64,000 nucleotides of DNA from Pseudomonas nicosulfuronedens (GTDB taxonomy: Bacteria > Pseudomonadota > Gammaproteobacteria > Pseudomonadales > Pseudomonadaceae). The first letter of the stretch is position 1; the number at the start of each line of letters is the position of its first letter. The translations under genes were made by a program, and so were the position numbers. The stretch is from positions 25,833 to 89,832 of the forward strand of contig NZ_SWDV01000032.1 in NCBI RefSeq assembly GCF_005877905.1, written 5' to 3'. Shown piece after piece: positions 1-10,129 of the stretch. The notes under the pieces are model-generated. The model had not been told where the DNA came from. It saw nothing but the letters and a program-made list of their open reading frames with translations, and did no database searches.

Positions 1-47
1 GCGGGGTTGCCGCCATGCTTGTCACGCCTGCTGCCCCGGTCAACCGA

Positions 48-1601
48 TCAAATGGGTGGGATGATCAGGTCGAGACGCGGGTAGCCTTCCTCGCTGTCGC
101 GTTCACCCTTTGGGGGCATGTGGAAGGTGTTGACGATGTTCTCGCCCTGCAGGGTCTCCAGGTGGATGTCGAAGCCCCACAGGCGGTGCAGGTGCCTGAG
201 TACGTCGTCGGTGGATTCGCCCAGGGGTTTGCGGTCGTGCTGCTGGTGGCGCAGGGTCAGCGAGCGGTCGCCGCGGCGGTCTACGTCCCAGATCTGGATG
301 TTCGGCTCGCGGTTGCCAAGGTTGTACTGCGCAGCGAGGGTTTCGCGGATCTTGCGGTAGCCGTCGTCGTCGTGGATGGCGTCGACCAGCATGTCGTCCT
401 TCTGGTCGTCGTCGAGGATGCTGAACAGCTTGAACTCGCGGATCACCTTGGGTGAGAGGAACTGCAGGACGAAGCTTTCGTCCTTGAAGCTCTTCATGGC
501 GAATTTCATGGTGGCCAGCCAGTCGCTCCCGGCGATGTCGGGGAACCAGCGTTTGTCTTCCTCGGTGGGGTGCTCGCAGATACGGCGAATGTCGCGGTAC
601 ATGGCGAAGCCCAGCGCATAGGGGTTGATGCCGCTGTAGTAGGGGCTGTCGAAGCCGGGCTGGTAGACCACGCTGGTGTGGTACTGGAGGAACTCCATCA
701 TGAAGCCGTCACTGACCAGGCCCTCGTCATAGAGGTCGTTGATCAGGGTGTAGTGCCAGAAGGTTGCCCAGCCTTCGTTCATGACCTGGGTCTGGCGTTG
801 CGGGTAGAAGTACTGCGCCACCTTGCGCACGATGCGCACGATTTCGCGCTGCCAGGGTTCCAGCAGCGGGGCGTTCTTTTCGATGAAGTAGAGGATGTTT
901 TCCTGCGGCTCGCTGGGATAGCGGGCCAGGCCCTGCTCCTTGTCCTTGCCGCCGGCCTTGGGAATGGTCCGCCAAAGGTCGTTGACCTGGCGCTGGATCT
1001 GTTCCTCGCGCTCCTTCTGGCGCTGCTTCTCTTCCTCGGCGGAAATCGGGTAGGGCCGCTTGTAGCGGTCCACACCGTAGTTCATCAGGGCGTGGCAGGA
1101 GTCCAGCAGGTCTTCTACGGCGTCGATGCCGTAACGCTCCTCGCACTTGTTGATATAGGACTTGGCGAACACCAGGTAGTCGATGATCGAAGTGGCGTCG
1201 GTCCAGGTGCGGAACAGGTAGTTGCCCTTGAAGAAGCTGTTGTGCCCGTAGCAGGCGTGGGCGATCACCAGCGCTTGCATGCACTGGGTGTTCTCTTCCA
1301 TCAGGTAGGCGATGCACGGGTCGGAGTTGATCACGATCTCGTAGGCCAGGCCCATCTGACCTCGCTTGTAGTTCTTTTCCGTGCTGAGGAAATGCTTTCC
1401 GTAGGACCAATGGTTGTAACCGATGGGCATGCCGACGGAGGCATAGGCATCCATCATCTGCTCGGCGGTGATCACCTCGATCTGGTTGGGGTAGGTGTCC
1501 AGCGCGTAGCGCTCGGCGAGACGGCTTATCTCGCGGTCGTATTGCTGGATCAGCTCGAAGGTCCACTCCGAGCCGGTGGCGATCGGCTGGCGCTTGCTCA
1601 T
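48..1601 (-). CDS. SpoVR family protein (YcgB-like)
   Basis: This 517-residue protein belongs to the SpoVR/YcgB family, usually encoded with PrkA and YeaH. Its biochemical role is not established; the family is tied to sporulation in Bacillus and to starvation responses in proteobacteria. The family-typical segment [11 protein letters not shown] lies in the middle of the protein. The start chosen is the ATG encoding [13 protein letters not shown], because its ATGA overlaps the end of the upstream YeaH gene by 4 bases. An in-frame extension to 1868 exists but overlaps YeaH and is discarded. It is the last gene of the prkA-yeaH-spoVR operon. Family assignment is firm; function is open. Confidence 0.93.
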   Translation of the reverse strand: MSKRQPIATGSEWTFELIQQYDREISRLAERYALDTYPNQIEVITAEQMMDAYASVGMPIGYNHWSYGKHFLSTEKNYKRGQMGLAYEIVINSDPCIAYLMEENTQCMQALVIAHACYGHNSFFKGNYLFRTWTDATSIIDYLVFAKSYINKCEERYGIDAVEDLLDSCHALMNYGVDRYKRPYPISAEEEKQRQKEREEQIQRQVNDLWRTIPKAGGKDKEQGLARYPSEPQENILYFIEKNAPLLEPWQREIVRIVRKVAQYFYPQRQTQVMNEGWATFWHYTLINDLYDEGLVSDGFMMEFLQYHTSVVYQPGFDSPYYSGINPYALGFAMYRDIRRICEHPTEEDKRWFPDIAGSDWLATMKFAMKSFKDESFVLQFLSPKVIREFKLFSILDDDQKDDMLVDAIHDDDGYRKIRETLAAQYNLGNREPNIQIWDVDRRGDRSLTLRHQQHDRKPLGESTDDVLRHLHRLWGFDIHLETLQGENIVNTFHMPPKGERDSEEGYPRLDLIIPPI

Positions 1602-2869
1602 GCGACGAGCCTCCTCTGGAACAGCTCGCGGAACACCGGGTAGATGTCCGAGGCGGAGACGATCTGCTGCTGGGCGAAGCTGTCTTCGAAGGTATCGCGG
1701 ATCTTCTCGTACTCGAACCACAGCGCCTGGTGCTCGCGCGGGGTGATCTCGACGTAGGTGTAGTACTGGACGAACGGCATGATCTGCTTCATCAGGATGT
1801 CGCGGCAGACCGGCGAGTCGTCGTTCCAGTTGTCGCCGTCCGAGGCCTGGGCGGCGTAGATGTTCCATTCATTGGTGGGATAACGCTCGGCCATCACCTC
1901 CTGCATCAGCTTCAGGGCGCTGGAGACGATGGTCCCGCCGGTCTCGCGGGAATAGAAGAACTCTTCCTCGTCCACCTCGCGGGCACTGGTGTGGTGGCGG
2001 ATGAACACGACCTCGATCTTCTCGTAGTTCCGCTTGAGGAACAGGTAGAGAAGGATGAAGAAGCGCTTGGCGATGTCCTTGGTGGCCTGGGTCATCGAGC
2101 CGGAGACGTCCATCAGGCAGAACATCACGGCCTTGGAGGTCGGGTTGGGCTGCTTTACCAGCAGGTTGTACTTGAGGTCGAAGGTGTCAAGGAACGGCAC
2201 CTTGTCGATGCGCGCACGCATGCCGGCGATCTTCTGCTCCAGCTCCTGGATGTCGCCGAGGTTGTCCGGCTCCTCGCGCTTGAGGCGATCCAGCTCCGCT
2301 ATTGCCGCGCGCAATTTCCCGCGGGTGGAGCCGGACAGCGCGATGCGGCGAGCGTGGGCCGAGCGCAGGGTGCGTACGATGTTGATGCGCGAAGGGTTGC
2401 CTTCGTTGCTGATGCCGGCGCGCACGGTCTTGAAGGTGTCACTGCCGGTGAGGTGGCGCTTGACCAGGTTGGGCAGCTCCAGGTCCTCGAACATGAAGTC
2501 GAGGAATTCCTCCTGGGTGATCTGGAAGACGAAGTCATCCATCCCGTCGCCCTGGTTGCTCGCCTTGCCGGCGCCCCGACCTCCACCGCCGCCCTGGGGG
2601 CGCGGGATGTGTTCGCCGGTGGTGAATTCCTTGTTGCCGGGGTGGATCACCGTCTGGCGACCGCCACGACCATGGTGCAGGACCGGCTCGTCGATATCGC
2701 GGCCAGGAATACTGATCTGCTCGCCGTGTTCCATGTCGGTGATGGAGCGGCGGCTGACGGCCTCTTCGACGGCCTTCTTGATGTGCTCGCGGTAACGCCG
2801 CAGGAAGCGCTGGCGGTTCACCGTGCTCTTGTTCTTGCCGTTCAGACGCCGGTCGATGACGTAGCTCAT
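1598..2869 (-). CDS. YeaH/YhbH family (DUF444) protein
   Basis: This 423-residue protein matches the YeaH/YhbH (DUF444) family from its N terminus ([19 protein letters not shown]) onward. A Gly-rich linker near residues 85-110 separates an N-terminal region from a von Willebrand A-like half carrying the metal-site motif DVSGSM. Members are co-transcribed with PrkA and probably act with that kinase, but no enzymatic activity is established. It lies 104 bases downstream of prkA and overlaps the SpoVR gene by 4 bases, implying coupled translation. The family call is secure; a role in starvation or stationary phase is inferred from family context. Confidence 0.93.
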   Translation of the reverse strand: MSYVIDRRLNGKNKSTVNRQRFLRRYREHIKKAVEEAVSRRSITDMEHGEQISIPGRDIDEPVLHHGRGGRQTVIHPGNKEFTTGEHIPRPQGGGGGRGAGKASNQGDGMDDFVFQITQEEFLDFMFEDLELPNLVKRHLTGSDTFKTVRAGISNEGNPSRINIVRTLRSAHARRIALSGSTRGKLRAAIAELDRLKREEPDNLGDIQELEQKIAGMRARIDKVPFLDTFDLKYNLLVKQPNPTSKAVMFCLMDVSGSMTQATKDIAKRFFILLYLFLKRNYEKIEVVFIRHHTSAREVDEEEFFYSRETGGTIVSSALKLMQEVMAERYPTNEWNIYAAQASDGDNWNDDSPVCRDILMKQIMPFVQYYTYVEITPREHQALWFEYEKIRDTFEDSFAQQQIVSASDIYPVFRELFQRRLVA

Positions 2870-2973
2870 GAATGCTCCTCAGGGCCTGCTGCGCAGCGGC
2901 GTGGAGCCGCCAAGGACAGGTCCGAATGCGACGGCGACCGGCGCGGCGGGAATACCGCCGCGCCGATGGCAGA

Positions 2974-4896
2974 CTACTGCGACTTGCGAACCCGCAGATA
3001 CCATTCCGACAGCAGGCGCACCTGCTTCTCGGTGTAGCCGCGCTCGACCATGCGTTTGACGAAGTCGTTGTGCTTCTGCTGATCCTCCTTGCTTGCCTTG
3101 GCGTTGAAGCTGATGACCGGCAGCAGGTCCTCGGTGTTGGAGAACATTTTCTTCTCGATCACCACGCGCAGCTTCTCGTACGACAGCCAGCTGGGGTTCT
3201 TGCCGTTGTTGCCGGCGCGGGCGCGCAGCACGAAGTTGACGATCTCGTTGCGGAAGTCCTTCGGGTTGCTGATGCCTGCCGGTTTCTCGATCTTCTCCAG
3301 CTCCTCGTTGAGGGCGGCGCGGTTGAGGATCTCGCCGGTTTCCGGATCGCGGTACTCCTGGTCCTGGATCCAGAAGTCGGCGTACAGCACGTAGCGGTCG
3401 AAGATGTTCTGGCCGTACTCGCTGTAGGACTCCAGGTACGCAGTCTGGATTTCCTTGCCGATGAATTCGACGTAGCGCGGCGCCAGGTATTCCTTCAGGA
3501 AGCGCAGGTAACGCTCGCGGGTCTCCGGCGGGAACTGCTCCTGTTCGATCTGTTGTTCCAGCACGTAGAGCAGGTGTACCGGGTTTGCGGCGACTTCATG
3601 CGGATCGAAGTTGAACACCTTGGAAAGGATCTTGAAGGCGAAGCGGGTGGAAAGCCCGGACATGCCTTCGTCGACCCCTGCGGTGTCGCGGTATTCCTGG
3701 ATCGACTTGGCCTTGGGATCGGTGTCCTTGAGGTTTTCACCGTCGTAGACGCGCATCTTCGAGTAGATGTTGGAGTTTTCCGGCTCCTTCAGGCGCGACA
3801 GCACGGAGAACTGCGAGAGCATCTTCAGGGTGTCCGGTGCGCAGTGGGCGTGCGCCAGGGAGCTGTTGATCAGCAGCTTGTCGTAGATCTTGATCTCATC
3901 GGAGACGCGCAGGCAGTACGGCACCTTGACGATGTAGATCCGGTCGATGAAGGCCTCGTTGTTCTTGTTGTTGCGGAAGCTGTGCCATTCCGATTCGTTG
4001 GAGTGGGCGAGGATGATGCCGCTGTAGGGCAGGGAACCGAGGCCTTCGGTGCTGTTGTAGTTGCCTTCCTGGGTTGCGGTGAGCAAGGGGTGCAGGACCT
4101 TGATCGGCGCCTTGAACATCTCGACGAATTCCATCAGGCCCTGGTTGGCCCGGCACAGCGCACCCGAGTAGCTGTAGGCATCGGCGTCGTTCTGCGGGAA
4201 TTCTTCCAGCTTGCGGATATCCACCTTGCCGACCAGCGCAGAGATGTCCTGGTTGTTCTCGTCGCCAGGTTCGGTCTTGGCGATGGCGATCTGGTTGAGA
4301 ATCGAGGGGTGCAGCTTGACCACGCGGAACTGGCTGATGTCGCCACCGAATTCGTTGAGGCGCTTGGTGGCCCAGGGCGACATGACCGAGCGCAGGTAGC
4401 GGCGCGGGATGCCGTAGTCTTCCTCGAGGATGGCGCCGTCTTCGTCCGGGTTGAACAGCCCCAGGGGCGACTCGAACACTGGCGAGCCCTTGATCGCGTA
4501 GAAGGGCACGTGCTCCATCAGTTGCTTGAGCTTTTCGGCGAGGGAGGATTTACCGCCGCCGACCGGGCCCAGGAGGTAAAGGATCTGCTTCTTCTCTTCC
4601 AGGCCTTGGGCGGCGTGGCGGAAGAAGGAGACGATCTGGTCGATGCATTCTTCCATGCCATGGAAGTCGGCAAAGGCCGGGTAGCGACGTATCACCTTGT
4701 TGGAGAATATTCGCGACAGGCGGGAATCGACGGATGTGTCGAGTAGTTCAGGCTCGCCGATGGCCATCAGTATCCGCTCGGCGGCGGTGGCGTAGGCGAT
4801 CTTGTCCTGCTTGCAGAGATCCAGGTACTCCTGGAGGGAGTACTCTTCTTGACGGGTCGCTTCGAAGCGTTCCTGGAAGTGACTGAAAATGCTCAT
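2974..4896 (-). CDS. prkA: PrkA family serine protein kinase (YeaG-like)
   Basis: The product (640 residues) is the PrkA/YeaG serine protein kinase: an N-terminal AAA+-like domain with Walker A GPVGGGKSSLAEKLK, followed by a C-terminal PrkA domain. The family responds to nitrogen starvation and stationary phase in enterobacteria. Start choice: the ATG at 4896 gives MSIFSHFQERFEATRQEEY, the usual family N terminus and full length, and has an upstream GAGGAG ribosome-binding site. A longer in-frame reading to 5028 is rejected. First gene of the three-gene minus-strand operon with yeaH and spoVR. Confidence 0.95.
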   Translation of the reverse strand: MSIFSHFQERFEATRQEEYSLQEYLDLCKQDKIAYATAAERILMAIGEPELLDTSVDSRLSRIFSNKVIRRYPAFADFHGMEECIDQIVSFFRHAAQGLEEKKQILYLLGPVGGGKSSLAEKLKQLMEHVPFYAIKGSPVFESPLGLFNPDEDGAILEEDYGIPRRYLRSVMSPWATKRLNEFGGDISQFRVVKLHPSILNQIAIAKTEPGDENNQDISALVGKVDIRKLEEFPQNDADAYSYSGALCRANQGLMEFVEMFKAPIKVLHPLLTATQEGNYNSTEGLGSLPYSGIILAHSNESEWHSFRNNKNNEAFIDRIYIVKVPYCLRVSDEIKIYDKLLINSSLAHAHCAPDTLKMLSQFSVLSRLKEPENSNIYSKMRVYDGENLKDTDPKAKSIQEYRDTAGVDEGMSGLSTRFAFKILSKVFNFDPHEVAANPVHLLYVLEQQIEQEQFPPETRERYLRFLKEYLAPRYVEFIGKEIQTAYLESYSEYGQNIFDRYVLYADFWIQDQEYRDPETGEILNRAALNEELEKIEKPAGISNPKDFRNEIVNFVLRARAGNNGKNPSWLSYEKLRVVIEKKMFSNTEDLLPVISFNAKASKEDQQKHNDFVKRMVERGYTEKQVRLLSEWYLRVRKSQ

Positions 4897-5184
4897 GACG
4901 TCTCCTCGCTCGATGCATGGAGCCGGCGCCGGATCGGTCTGTGCGGGTGCGGTCGGGCTGCCAGTGCTTACCGGCGAGAATCCCCCAGAACTCCAACGGA
5001 ACCTGGCCACTGCCCTGAACCGCCCCAATGGTCACTGCCGATTAACCGGAAGCCGGTGTGCCGGCTCTCCCTTTTTTGGATGGCCTGAGGGAAAGGATAG
5101 TTCGTTCTTCGGTGTGTAAAGGACGAAAGAGCGAGAAGTTACAGATTTTTTGAAGGGGCTAATCCGCCCCTTTCGTAGGGGCTT
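4897..5184. other. Intergenic region between prkA and glpE
   Basis: About 290 bases with no supported gene. It should hold the minus-strand prkA promoter. An imperfect hairpin, AGGGGC-TAATCC-GCCCCT, lies at about 5154-5172 next to the glpE stop. It lacks a T-tract on the minus-strand side, so I do not call it a terminator. No operator was recognised. Confidence 0.5.
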
Positions 5185-5514
5185 TCAGTCAGAGCCGCCG
5201 ACGCTGGTATCCGCGGGATAGACGCCGCGCCACAGCTCGAAGCCGCCATCGAGGCTGTAGACCTCGGAGAAGCCCTGCTGGACGAAATAGGCTGCCGCGC
5301 TCTGGCTGGAGTTGCCGTGGTAGCAGACCACGACCAGCGGTGCATCCATGTCGGCCTCGCGGATGAAGTCGGCCACCGAGTAGTTGTCGATGTGCCGCGA
5401 GCCGCTGATATGGCCTGCCGCGTAGCTCTGTGGATCGCGGATGTCGACGACCTGGGCGCCGCTTTCGCGCAGTTGCTGGGCCTGGTCGGGGGCGATGCGC
5501 TTGAATTCGCTCAT
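5185..5514 (-). CDS. glpE: Thiosulfate sulfurtransferase GlpE
   Basis: A 109-residue single-domain rhodanese that transfers sulfane sulfur from thiosulfate to cyanide or thiol acceptors in the cytoplasm. The active-site loop [13 protein letters not shown] carries the catalytic Cys followed by the short six-residue loop typical of GlpE, and [15 protein letters not shown] is the upstream rhodanese signature. Length matches E. coli GlpE (108). It lies 43 bases downstream of apaH on the same strand and may be co-transcribed with it. Confidence 0.94.
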   Translation of the reverse strand: MSEFKRIAPDQAQQLRESGAQVVDIRDPQSYAAGHISGSRHIDNYSVADFIREADMDAPLVVVCYHGNSSQSAAAYFVQQGFSEVYSLDGGFELWRGVYPADTSVGGSD

Positions 5515-5557
5515 GGGGTTTACCTCGCAAGGCGCGGAGCCTTTGGCTCCGCTGCAA

Positions 5558-6382
5558 TCATTCTGGTTTATCGGCGCAGCTGCAATGGATGCGCTCGAGG
5601 GTATCGACGTTCATCAGCGTCATGCTGCCGCCCCACACGCAACCGGTGTCGAGGGCGAACAGGCCGGGGACATCACACTGGCCTTCCAGCGCGGCCCAGT
5701 GGCCGAAGATGATCTTGCGCCCGGCGGCCTTGCGCTCGGCGTAGCTGAACCAGGGGGCGTAGCCGGGCGGCGCGGTGTCCAGGCCTTCCTTGGATTTCAG
5801 GTCGAGCTTGCCGTCGGGTGTGCAGAAGCGCATGCGCGTGAAGTAGTTGGTGATCACCCGCAGGCGCGCGATGCCATGCAGCTTCTTGTCCCACTTGGCC
5901 GGCTCGTTGCCGTACATGCCATCGAGGAACATCGGCAACTGGGTATCGTCGCGCAGGGCGGCTTCGACCTCGGCGGCGCGTTGCAGGGCCTTGTCGATAT
6001 CCCACTGCGGCGGGATGCCGGCGTGCACCAGGGTCATGTCACGCTGGGCGTCGTGGTGGACCAGCGGCATCTGTCGCAGCCATTCGATCAGCTGCGCGCA
6101 GTCCGGCGCCTCGACGATCTCGCGCAGGGTGTCGTTCTTCTTCAGGCGCTCGGCGTTGTAGGCGACGGCAATCAGGTGAAGGTCATGGTTGCCCAGTACG
6201 CAGACCAGCGAATCGCGAATGGAATAAAGGAAGCGCAGGGTCTCCAGCGACGCCGGGCCACGGTTGACCAGGTCGCCTACCAGCCACAGCTTGTCGTGTG
6301 CCGGGTCGAACTTCACCTGCTCCAGCAGGCACTTGAGCGGTTCCAGGCAGCCCTGCAGGTCGCCGACGGCGTAGGTGGCCAT
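5558..6382 (-). CDS. apaH: Symmetrical bis(5'-nucleosyl)-tetraphosphatase ApaH
   Basis: ApaH (274 residues) hydrolyses Ap4A to two ADP, limiting alarmone accumulation and Np4 capping of RNA. The metallophosphoesterase motifs are all present: [13 protein letters not shown] at the N terminus, [10 protein letters not shown], and [12 protein letters not shown]. Its start overlaps the apaG stop, so the two are probably translationally coupled, as in many gammaproteobacteria. Length agrees with the family (about 280). No anomaly seen. Confidence 0.96.
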   Translation of the reverse strand: MATYAVGDLQGCLEPLKCLLEQVKFDPAHDKLWLVGDLVNRGPASLETLRFLYSIRDSLVCVLGNHDLHLIAVAYNAERLKKNDTLREIVEAPDCAQLIEWLRQMPLVHHDAQRDMTLVHAGIPPQWDIDKALQRAAEVEAALRDDTQLPMFLDGMYGNEPAKWDKKLHGIARLRVITNYFTRMRFCTPDGKLDLKSKEGLDTAPPGYAPWFSYAERKAAGRKIIFGHWAALEGQCDVPGLFALDTGCVWGGSMTLMNVDTLERIHCSCADKPE

Positions 6383-6762
6383 CAGTGCAGTGCCCCCGGT
6401 ACGGCGAGGCGGAACGCCGGGATGTCTGCGTCGAAGTGATGACCGTCCGCGGCGACCATCTGGTAGCTGCCGTGCATGCTGCCGACCTTGGTCGCCATCA
6501 CGGTGCCGCTGGTATAGGTGTGACTGGCGCCCGGCTCTATCAGCGGCTTCTCGCCGACCACACCGGCGCCGCGCACTTCCTGCACGTGGCCGTCGCCGTC
6601 GGTGATGATCCAGTGGCGGGTCAGCAGCTTGGCGGCCAGCTCGCCGTGGTTGTGGATGGTCACGGTGTAGGCGAATACGTAGCGCTGCTGTTCCGGCTGG
6701 GACTGTTCAGGCAGGTGGCGGGTGGTGACGCTGACGCTGACCTGGTAGCGGGGGTCGCTCAT
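6382..6762 (-). CDS. apaG: ApaG protein (DUF525 beta-sandwich)
   Basis: ApaG (126 residues) is a small fibronectin-III-like beta-sandwich protein of the DUF525 family, encoded between rsmA and apaH. The conserved region includes [20 protein letters not shown] followed by a Pro/Gly-rich stretch. Its exact biochemical role in bacteria is unsettled. It overlaps rsmA by 4 bases at its start and apaH by one base at its end. Confidence 0.95.
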   Translation of the reverse strand: MSDPRYQVSVSVTTRHLPEQSQPEQQRYVFAYTVTIHNHGELAAKLLTRHWIITDGDGHVQEVRGAGVVGEKPLIEPGASHTYTSGTVMATKVGSMHGSYQMVAADGHHFDADIPAFRLAVPGALH

Positions 6763-7586
6763 GCGCTCGGTCCTTGCTCGGCTTCCGGGTGGGTTTCGCT
6801 GTAGCGGTTAGCCAGGCTGACGAAGTCGGCAACGCTCAGTTGCTCGGGGCGCAGCGTCGGGTCGACGCCGGCGGCTTCGATGTCCTCGACGCTCATCAGC
6901 GTGCGCAGGGTATTGCGCAGGGTCTTGCGGCGCTGGTTGAAGGCTTCGCGGACGATACGCTCCAGAACGCGGTGATCCTTGGCCGGATGGGGCGGCTCAG
7001 CGTAGGGCACCAGGCGGACGATGGCCGACTCGACCTTGGGCGGCGGGTTGAACGCGCCAGGGCCGACGGTGAACAGGTAATCCACGCGGCAGAAGTACTG
7101 CACCATGATCGACAGGCGACCCCAGTCGCCATTGCCTGGCTCGGCGGCCAGGCGCTCCACCACTTCCTTCTGCAGCATGAAGTGCATGTCCTGGATGAGC
7201 GAGGCGTGGTCCAGGAGGTGGAAGATCAGCGGAGTGGAGATGTTGTAGGGCAGGTTGCCGACTACGCGCAGCTTGTCCTCGGGAGTGGCTACCAGGCTGG
7301 AGAAGTCGAACTTCATGGCGTCGCCCTGGTGCAGGCTGAAGTTGGGCTTCAGGCCGAAGCGCCATTTCAGCTGCGGGATCAGGTCCAGGTCGAGCTCGAT
7401 CACGTCGAGCTTCGCGCCGCTGTCCACCAGGCCCTCGGTCAGGGCGCCCTGGCCCGGGCCGATTTCCAGCAGGTGCTGGCCTTCCTTGGCGGCGATGGCG
7501 CGCAGGATCTTGTGAATCACCCCGGCGTCATGCAGGAAGTTCTGCCCAAAGCGTTTGCGGGCGCGGTGCTGGAAGAGTTCGGACAT
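6759..7586 (-). CDS. rsmA: 16S rRNA (adenine1518-N6/adenine1519-N6)-dimethyltransferase RsmA (KsgA)
   Basis: RsmA/KsgA (275 residues) dimethylates two adjacent adenosines in the 3' terminal helix of 16S rRNA, a late check in small-subunit assembly. Visible motifs are the N-terminal [10 protein letters not shown], the SAM-binding [12 protein letters not shown] and the catalytic NLPYNIS. The C-terminal helical domain is complete. It lies 116 bases downstream of pdxA and overlaps apaG, in the common pdxA-rsmA-apaGH order. In Pseudomonas the symbol rsmA is also used for an unrelated RNA-binding regulator; the old name ksgA avoids confusion. Confidence 0.96.
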   Translation of the reverse strand: MSELFQHRARKRFGQNFLHDAGVIHKILRAIAAKEGQHLLEIGPGQGALTEGLVDSGAKLDVIELDLDLIPQLKWRFGLKPNFSLHQGDAMKFDFSSLVATPEDKLRVVGNLPYNISTPLIFHLLDHASLIQDMHFMLQKEVVERLAAEPGNGDWGRLSIMVQYFCRVDYLFTVGPGAFNPPPKVESAIVRLVPYAEPPHPAKDHRVLERIVREAFNQRRKTLRNTLRTLMSVEDIEAAGVDPTLRPEQLSVADFVSLANRYSETHPEAEQGPSA

Positions 7587-7702
7587 CGAAGGCTCCGGAG
7601 AGCAGCCGGGCGCTTGCGGCGGCCGGCTGGAGGCGGAAAAACCATCAGTTTACCAGCCCGGCGCGGCCAGCACGAAACGCTGGCCGAACGGAATGCCCGG
7701 GA

Positions 7703-8704
7703 TCAGCGCGCGCCGGTGCCGGCTTCGGCCATCTGGTAGGCGGTTTCCAGGGCGACCTGCAGGCTGCCACTGTCGATTCGCCCGGTGCCGGCCAGGTCCA
7801 GCGCGGTGCCGTGGTCCACCGAGGTGCGGATGATCGGCAGGCCCAGCGTCACGTTCACTGCAGCGCCGAAGCCCTTGTACTTGAGCACCGGCAGGCCCTG
7901 GTCGTGGTACATGGCCAGCACGGCGTCGCAGTGTTCCAGGTGCTTGGGAGTGAACAGCGTATCGGCCGGCAGCGGGCCTATCAGTTGCATGCCTTCGGTG
8001 CGCAGGCGTTCCAGGGTTGGCTCGATCACGTCGATCTCTTCGTGGCCGAGGTGGCCGCCTTCGCCGGCATGGGGGTTCAGGCCGCAGACGAGGATGCGCG
8101 GATTGGCCAGGCCGAACTTGTCGCGCAGGTCCGCATGGAGGATGCGGGTAACGCGCTCCAGGCGATTGGCTGTGATGGCATCGGCGATCTGCCGCAGCGG
8201 CAGGTGGGTGGTGACCAGCGCGACGCGCAGGCCGCGGGTGGCGAGCATCATCACTACCTGGGCGGTGTGGGTGAGGTCGGCGAGGAATTCGGTGTGGCCA
8301 GAGAAGGCGATACCAGCCTCGTTGATCACACCCTTGTGCACCGGTGCGGTGATCATCCCGGCGAAGTGTCCGTCCAGGCAGCCCTGGCCGGCGCGGGTCA
8401 GGGTCTCCAGCACATAGGTGGCGTTGGCCTGGTTCAGCTTGCCCGGTTCGACGGGGGCGGCCAGCGGGGTATCCCAGACATACAGGGTGCCTGCCGGGGC
8501 GGCAGCGCTGGGCCAATGACCGGGAGCGACGTCTTGCAGGTCGATGTCCAACCCCAGCAGGGCGGCGCGCTGTGCCAGCAGGTCACGGCTGGCGACGGCG
8601 ACCAGCGGGTGCGGTTGCGCTTCGCGAGCCAGCAGCAGACAGAGGTCGGGGCCGATGCCGGCGGGCTCGCCGGGGGTGAGGGCGAAAAGGTGGGGAGTGC
8701 TCAT
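7703..8704 (-). CDS. pdxA: 4-hydroxythreonine-4-phosphate dehydrogenase PdxA
   Basis: PdxA (333 residues) is the NAD-dependent dehydrogenase acting on 4-phosphohydroxy-L-threonine in the DXP-dependent pyridoxal 5'-phosphate pathway. Support includes the N-terminal [12 protein letters not shown], the metal-binding region around [19 protein letters not shown], and [16 protein letters not shown]. The start is the ATG at 8704 ([14 protein letters not shown]), which fits family length; an upstream in-frame extension to 8788 runs into the surA terminator hairpin and is rejected. It lies downstream of surA on the same strand, separated by a terminator. Confidence 0.95.
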   Translation of the reverse strand: MSTPHLFALTPGEPAGIGPDLCLLLAREAQPHPLVAVASRDLLAQRAALLGLDIDLQDVAPGHWPSAAAPAGTLYVWDTPLAAPVEPGKLNQANATYVLETLTRAGQGCLDGHFAGMITAPVHKGVINEAGIAFSGHTEFLADLTHTAQVVMMLATRGLRVALVTTHLPLRQIADAITANRLERVTRILHADLRDKFGLANPRILVCGLNPHAGEGGHLGHEEIDVIEPTLERLRTEGMQLIGPLPADTLFTPKHLEHCDAVLAMYHDQGLPVLKYKGFGAAVNVTLGLPIIRTSVDHGTALDLAGTGRIDSGSLQVALETAYQMAEAGTGAR

Positions 8705-8786
8705 CAGGGGGGCTCTCGAATCGGTATTTGCAGCGGATGGCTCTACTCTACGACGAAGCCCTCGTTCTTCGAAGCTTTCGGCGGGC

Positions 8787-8820
8787 AAAAAGAAACCCGG
8801 CCTTGGCCGGGTTTCTTCTT
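8787..8820 (-). terminator. Intrinsic terminator downstream of surA
   Basis: A hairpin with stem AAACCCGGCC/GGCCGGGTTT is flanked on the plus strand by AAAAAG on the left and TTCTT on the right, so it should work on the minus strand after surA. It suggests pdxA also has its own promoter. Confidence 0.8.
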
Positions 8821-8836
8821 GAGCGACTCGCGCTGC

Positions 8837-10129
8837 TTACTGCTTGATCTCGACGTAGGCTTCGTCGCGGATTTGGCGCAGCCAGGCCTGCAGTTCCTCG
8901 TCGTACTTGCGTGCGCGAAGGGTCTGCGCGGCTTGTTGCTCGCGGAACTTGTCGCTGCTGTCGGTGGCGCGGCGACCGAGGACTTCCAGCACGTGCCAGC
9001 CGAACGGCGAGCGGAACGGCTTGGTGACCTGGCCTTGTGGCGCGTTGTTCATTACCTCGCGGAATTCCGGTACCAGGGATTCCGGGTCGACCCAGTTGAG
9101 GTCGCCACCGTTGAGCTTGGAGCCCGGGTCTTCGGAGAACTTCTTCGCCAGATCAGCGAAGCTTTCACCGGCCTGGATGCGCTCGTAGAGCTTCTCGGCC
9201 AGTTGCTGAGTCGCTTCCTCGCTGCGGATTTCGCTGGGCTTTAGAAGGATGTGGCGGACGTGGACTTCGTCACGCAGCATCTTGCTGCCGCCACGCTTCT
9301 CTTCCAGCTTGAGGATGATGAAGCCGCCGGGGCCGCGCAGGGGCTCGGTAACGTCACCCACAGCGAGGCTGCCGACCATGGTGTCGAACGGAGAGGGCAA
9401 CTGGGCGGCCTTGCGCCAGCCGATCTCGCCGCCCTCCAGGGCGTTGTCGCCGGCGGAACGGGCGACGGCCATCTGGTTGAAGTCCGCGCCCTGCTTGAGT
9501 TGCTGGTACATCTCGGCAGCTTGACGGGCAGCGGCCTGGACGGTTTCAGGCGAAGCGCTGTCCGGCACCGGGATCACGATATTGGCCAGGCGATACTCTT
9601 CCGAGAGCTGGATCTTGCCCAGGTCCGAAGCCAGGAAGTTCTGCACCTCCTGCTCGCTGACCTGGATGCGCTCGGCCACGCGGCGCTGGCGCACACGGCT
9701 GATGATCATCTCGCGGCGCACCTGCTCGCGGGCCTCGTCATACGACAGGCCGTCGTGGGCGAGGGCGGCGCGGAACTGATCCAGGCTCATGTTGTTGCGC
9801 TGGGCAATGGTGCCCATGGCCTGGTTCAGCTCTTCATCGGTAATGCGCACGCCGGAGCGGTCACCGATCTGCAACTGGATGTTCTCGATGATCAGACGCT
9901 CGAGCACTTGCTGGGTCAGCACATGCTCGGGCGGCAGCGGCGCGCCGCGCTTCTGGATGGTTGCACGGACTTCGCGCAGGCGCTGGTCCAGCTGGCTCTG
10001 CATCACCACGTCGTTATCGACGATGGCGACTACACGGTCCAGCGGAACCACTTCGGCGTGCACGACGGAACTTGCCAACAGCGCGCCCAGCATCAGCGGG
10101 CGCAGGGCCTTACATAGCATTGTCTTCAC
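8837..10129 (-). CDS. surA: Periplasmic peptidyl-prolyl isomerase/chaperone SurA
   Basis: SurA (430 residues) escorts unfolded outer-membrane proteins, including LptD, through the periplasm. A signal peptide ([17 protein letters not shown]) precedes an N-terminal chaperone domain beginning [17 protein letters not shown], then two parvulin domains; the second carries [19 protein letters not shown] start at 10129 (VKTMLCK...) is preferred because Pseudomonas SurA begins with a comparable M-K-T; the ATG at 10120 is the alternative. The start lies inside the end of lptD, giving a short overlap, which fits the conserved lptD-surA-pdxA order and coupled expression. Confidence 0.93.
   Translation of the reverse strand: MKTMLCKALRPLMLGALLASSVVHAEVVPLDRVVAIVDNDVVMQSQLDQRLREVRATIQKRGAPLPPEHVLTQQVLERLIIENIQLQIGDRSGVRITDEELNQAMGTIAQRNNMSLDQFRAALAHDGLSYDEAREQVRREMIISRVRQRRVAERIQVSEQEVQNFLASDLGKIQLSEEYRLANIVIPVPDSASPETVQAAARQAAEMYQQLKQGADFNQMAVARSAGDNALEGGEIGWRKAAQLPSPFDTMVGSLAVGDVTEPLRGPGGFIILKLEEKRGGSKMLRDEVHVRHILLKPSEIRSEEATQQLAEKLYERIQAGESFADLAKKFSEDPGSKLNGGDLNWVDPESLVPEFREVMNNAPQGQVTKPFRSPFGWHVLEVLGRRATDSSDKFREQQAAQTLRARKYDEELQAWLRQIRDEAYVEIKQ

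Noticed and set aside
5150..5176. Hairpin after glpE considered as its terminator
   Set aside because: The T-tract is on the wrong side for the minus strand, so intrinsic termination is not supported.
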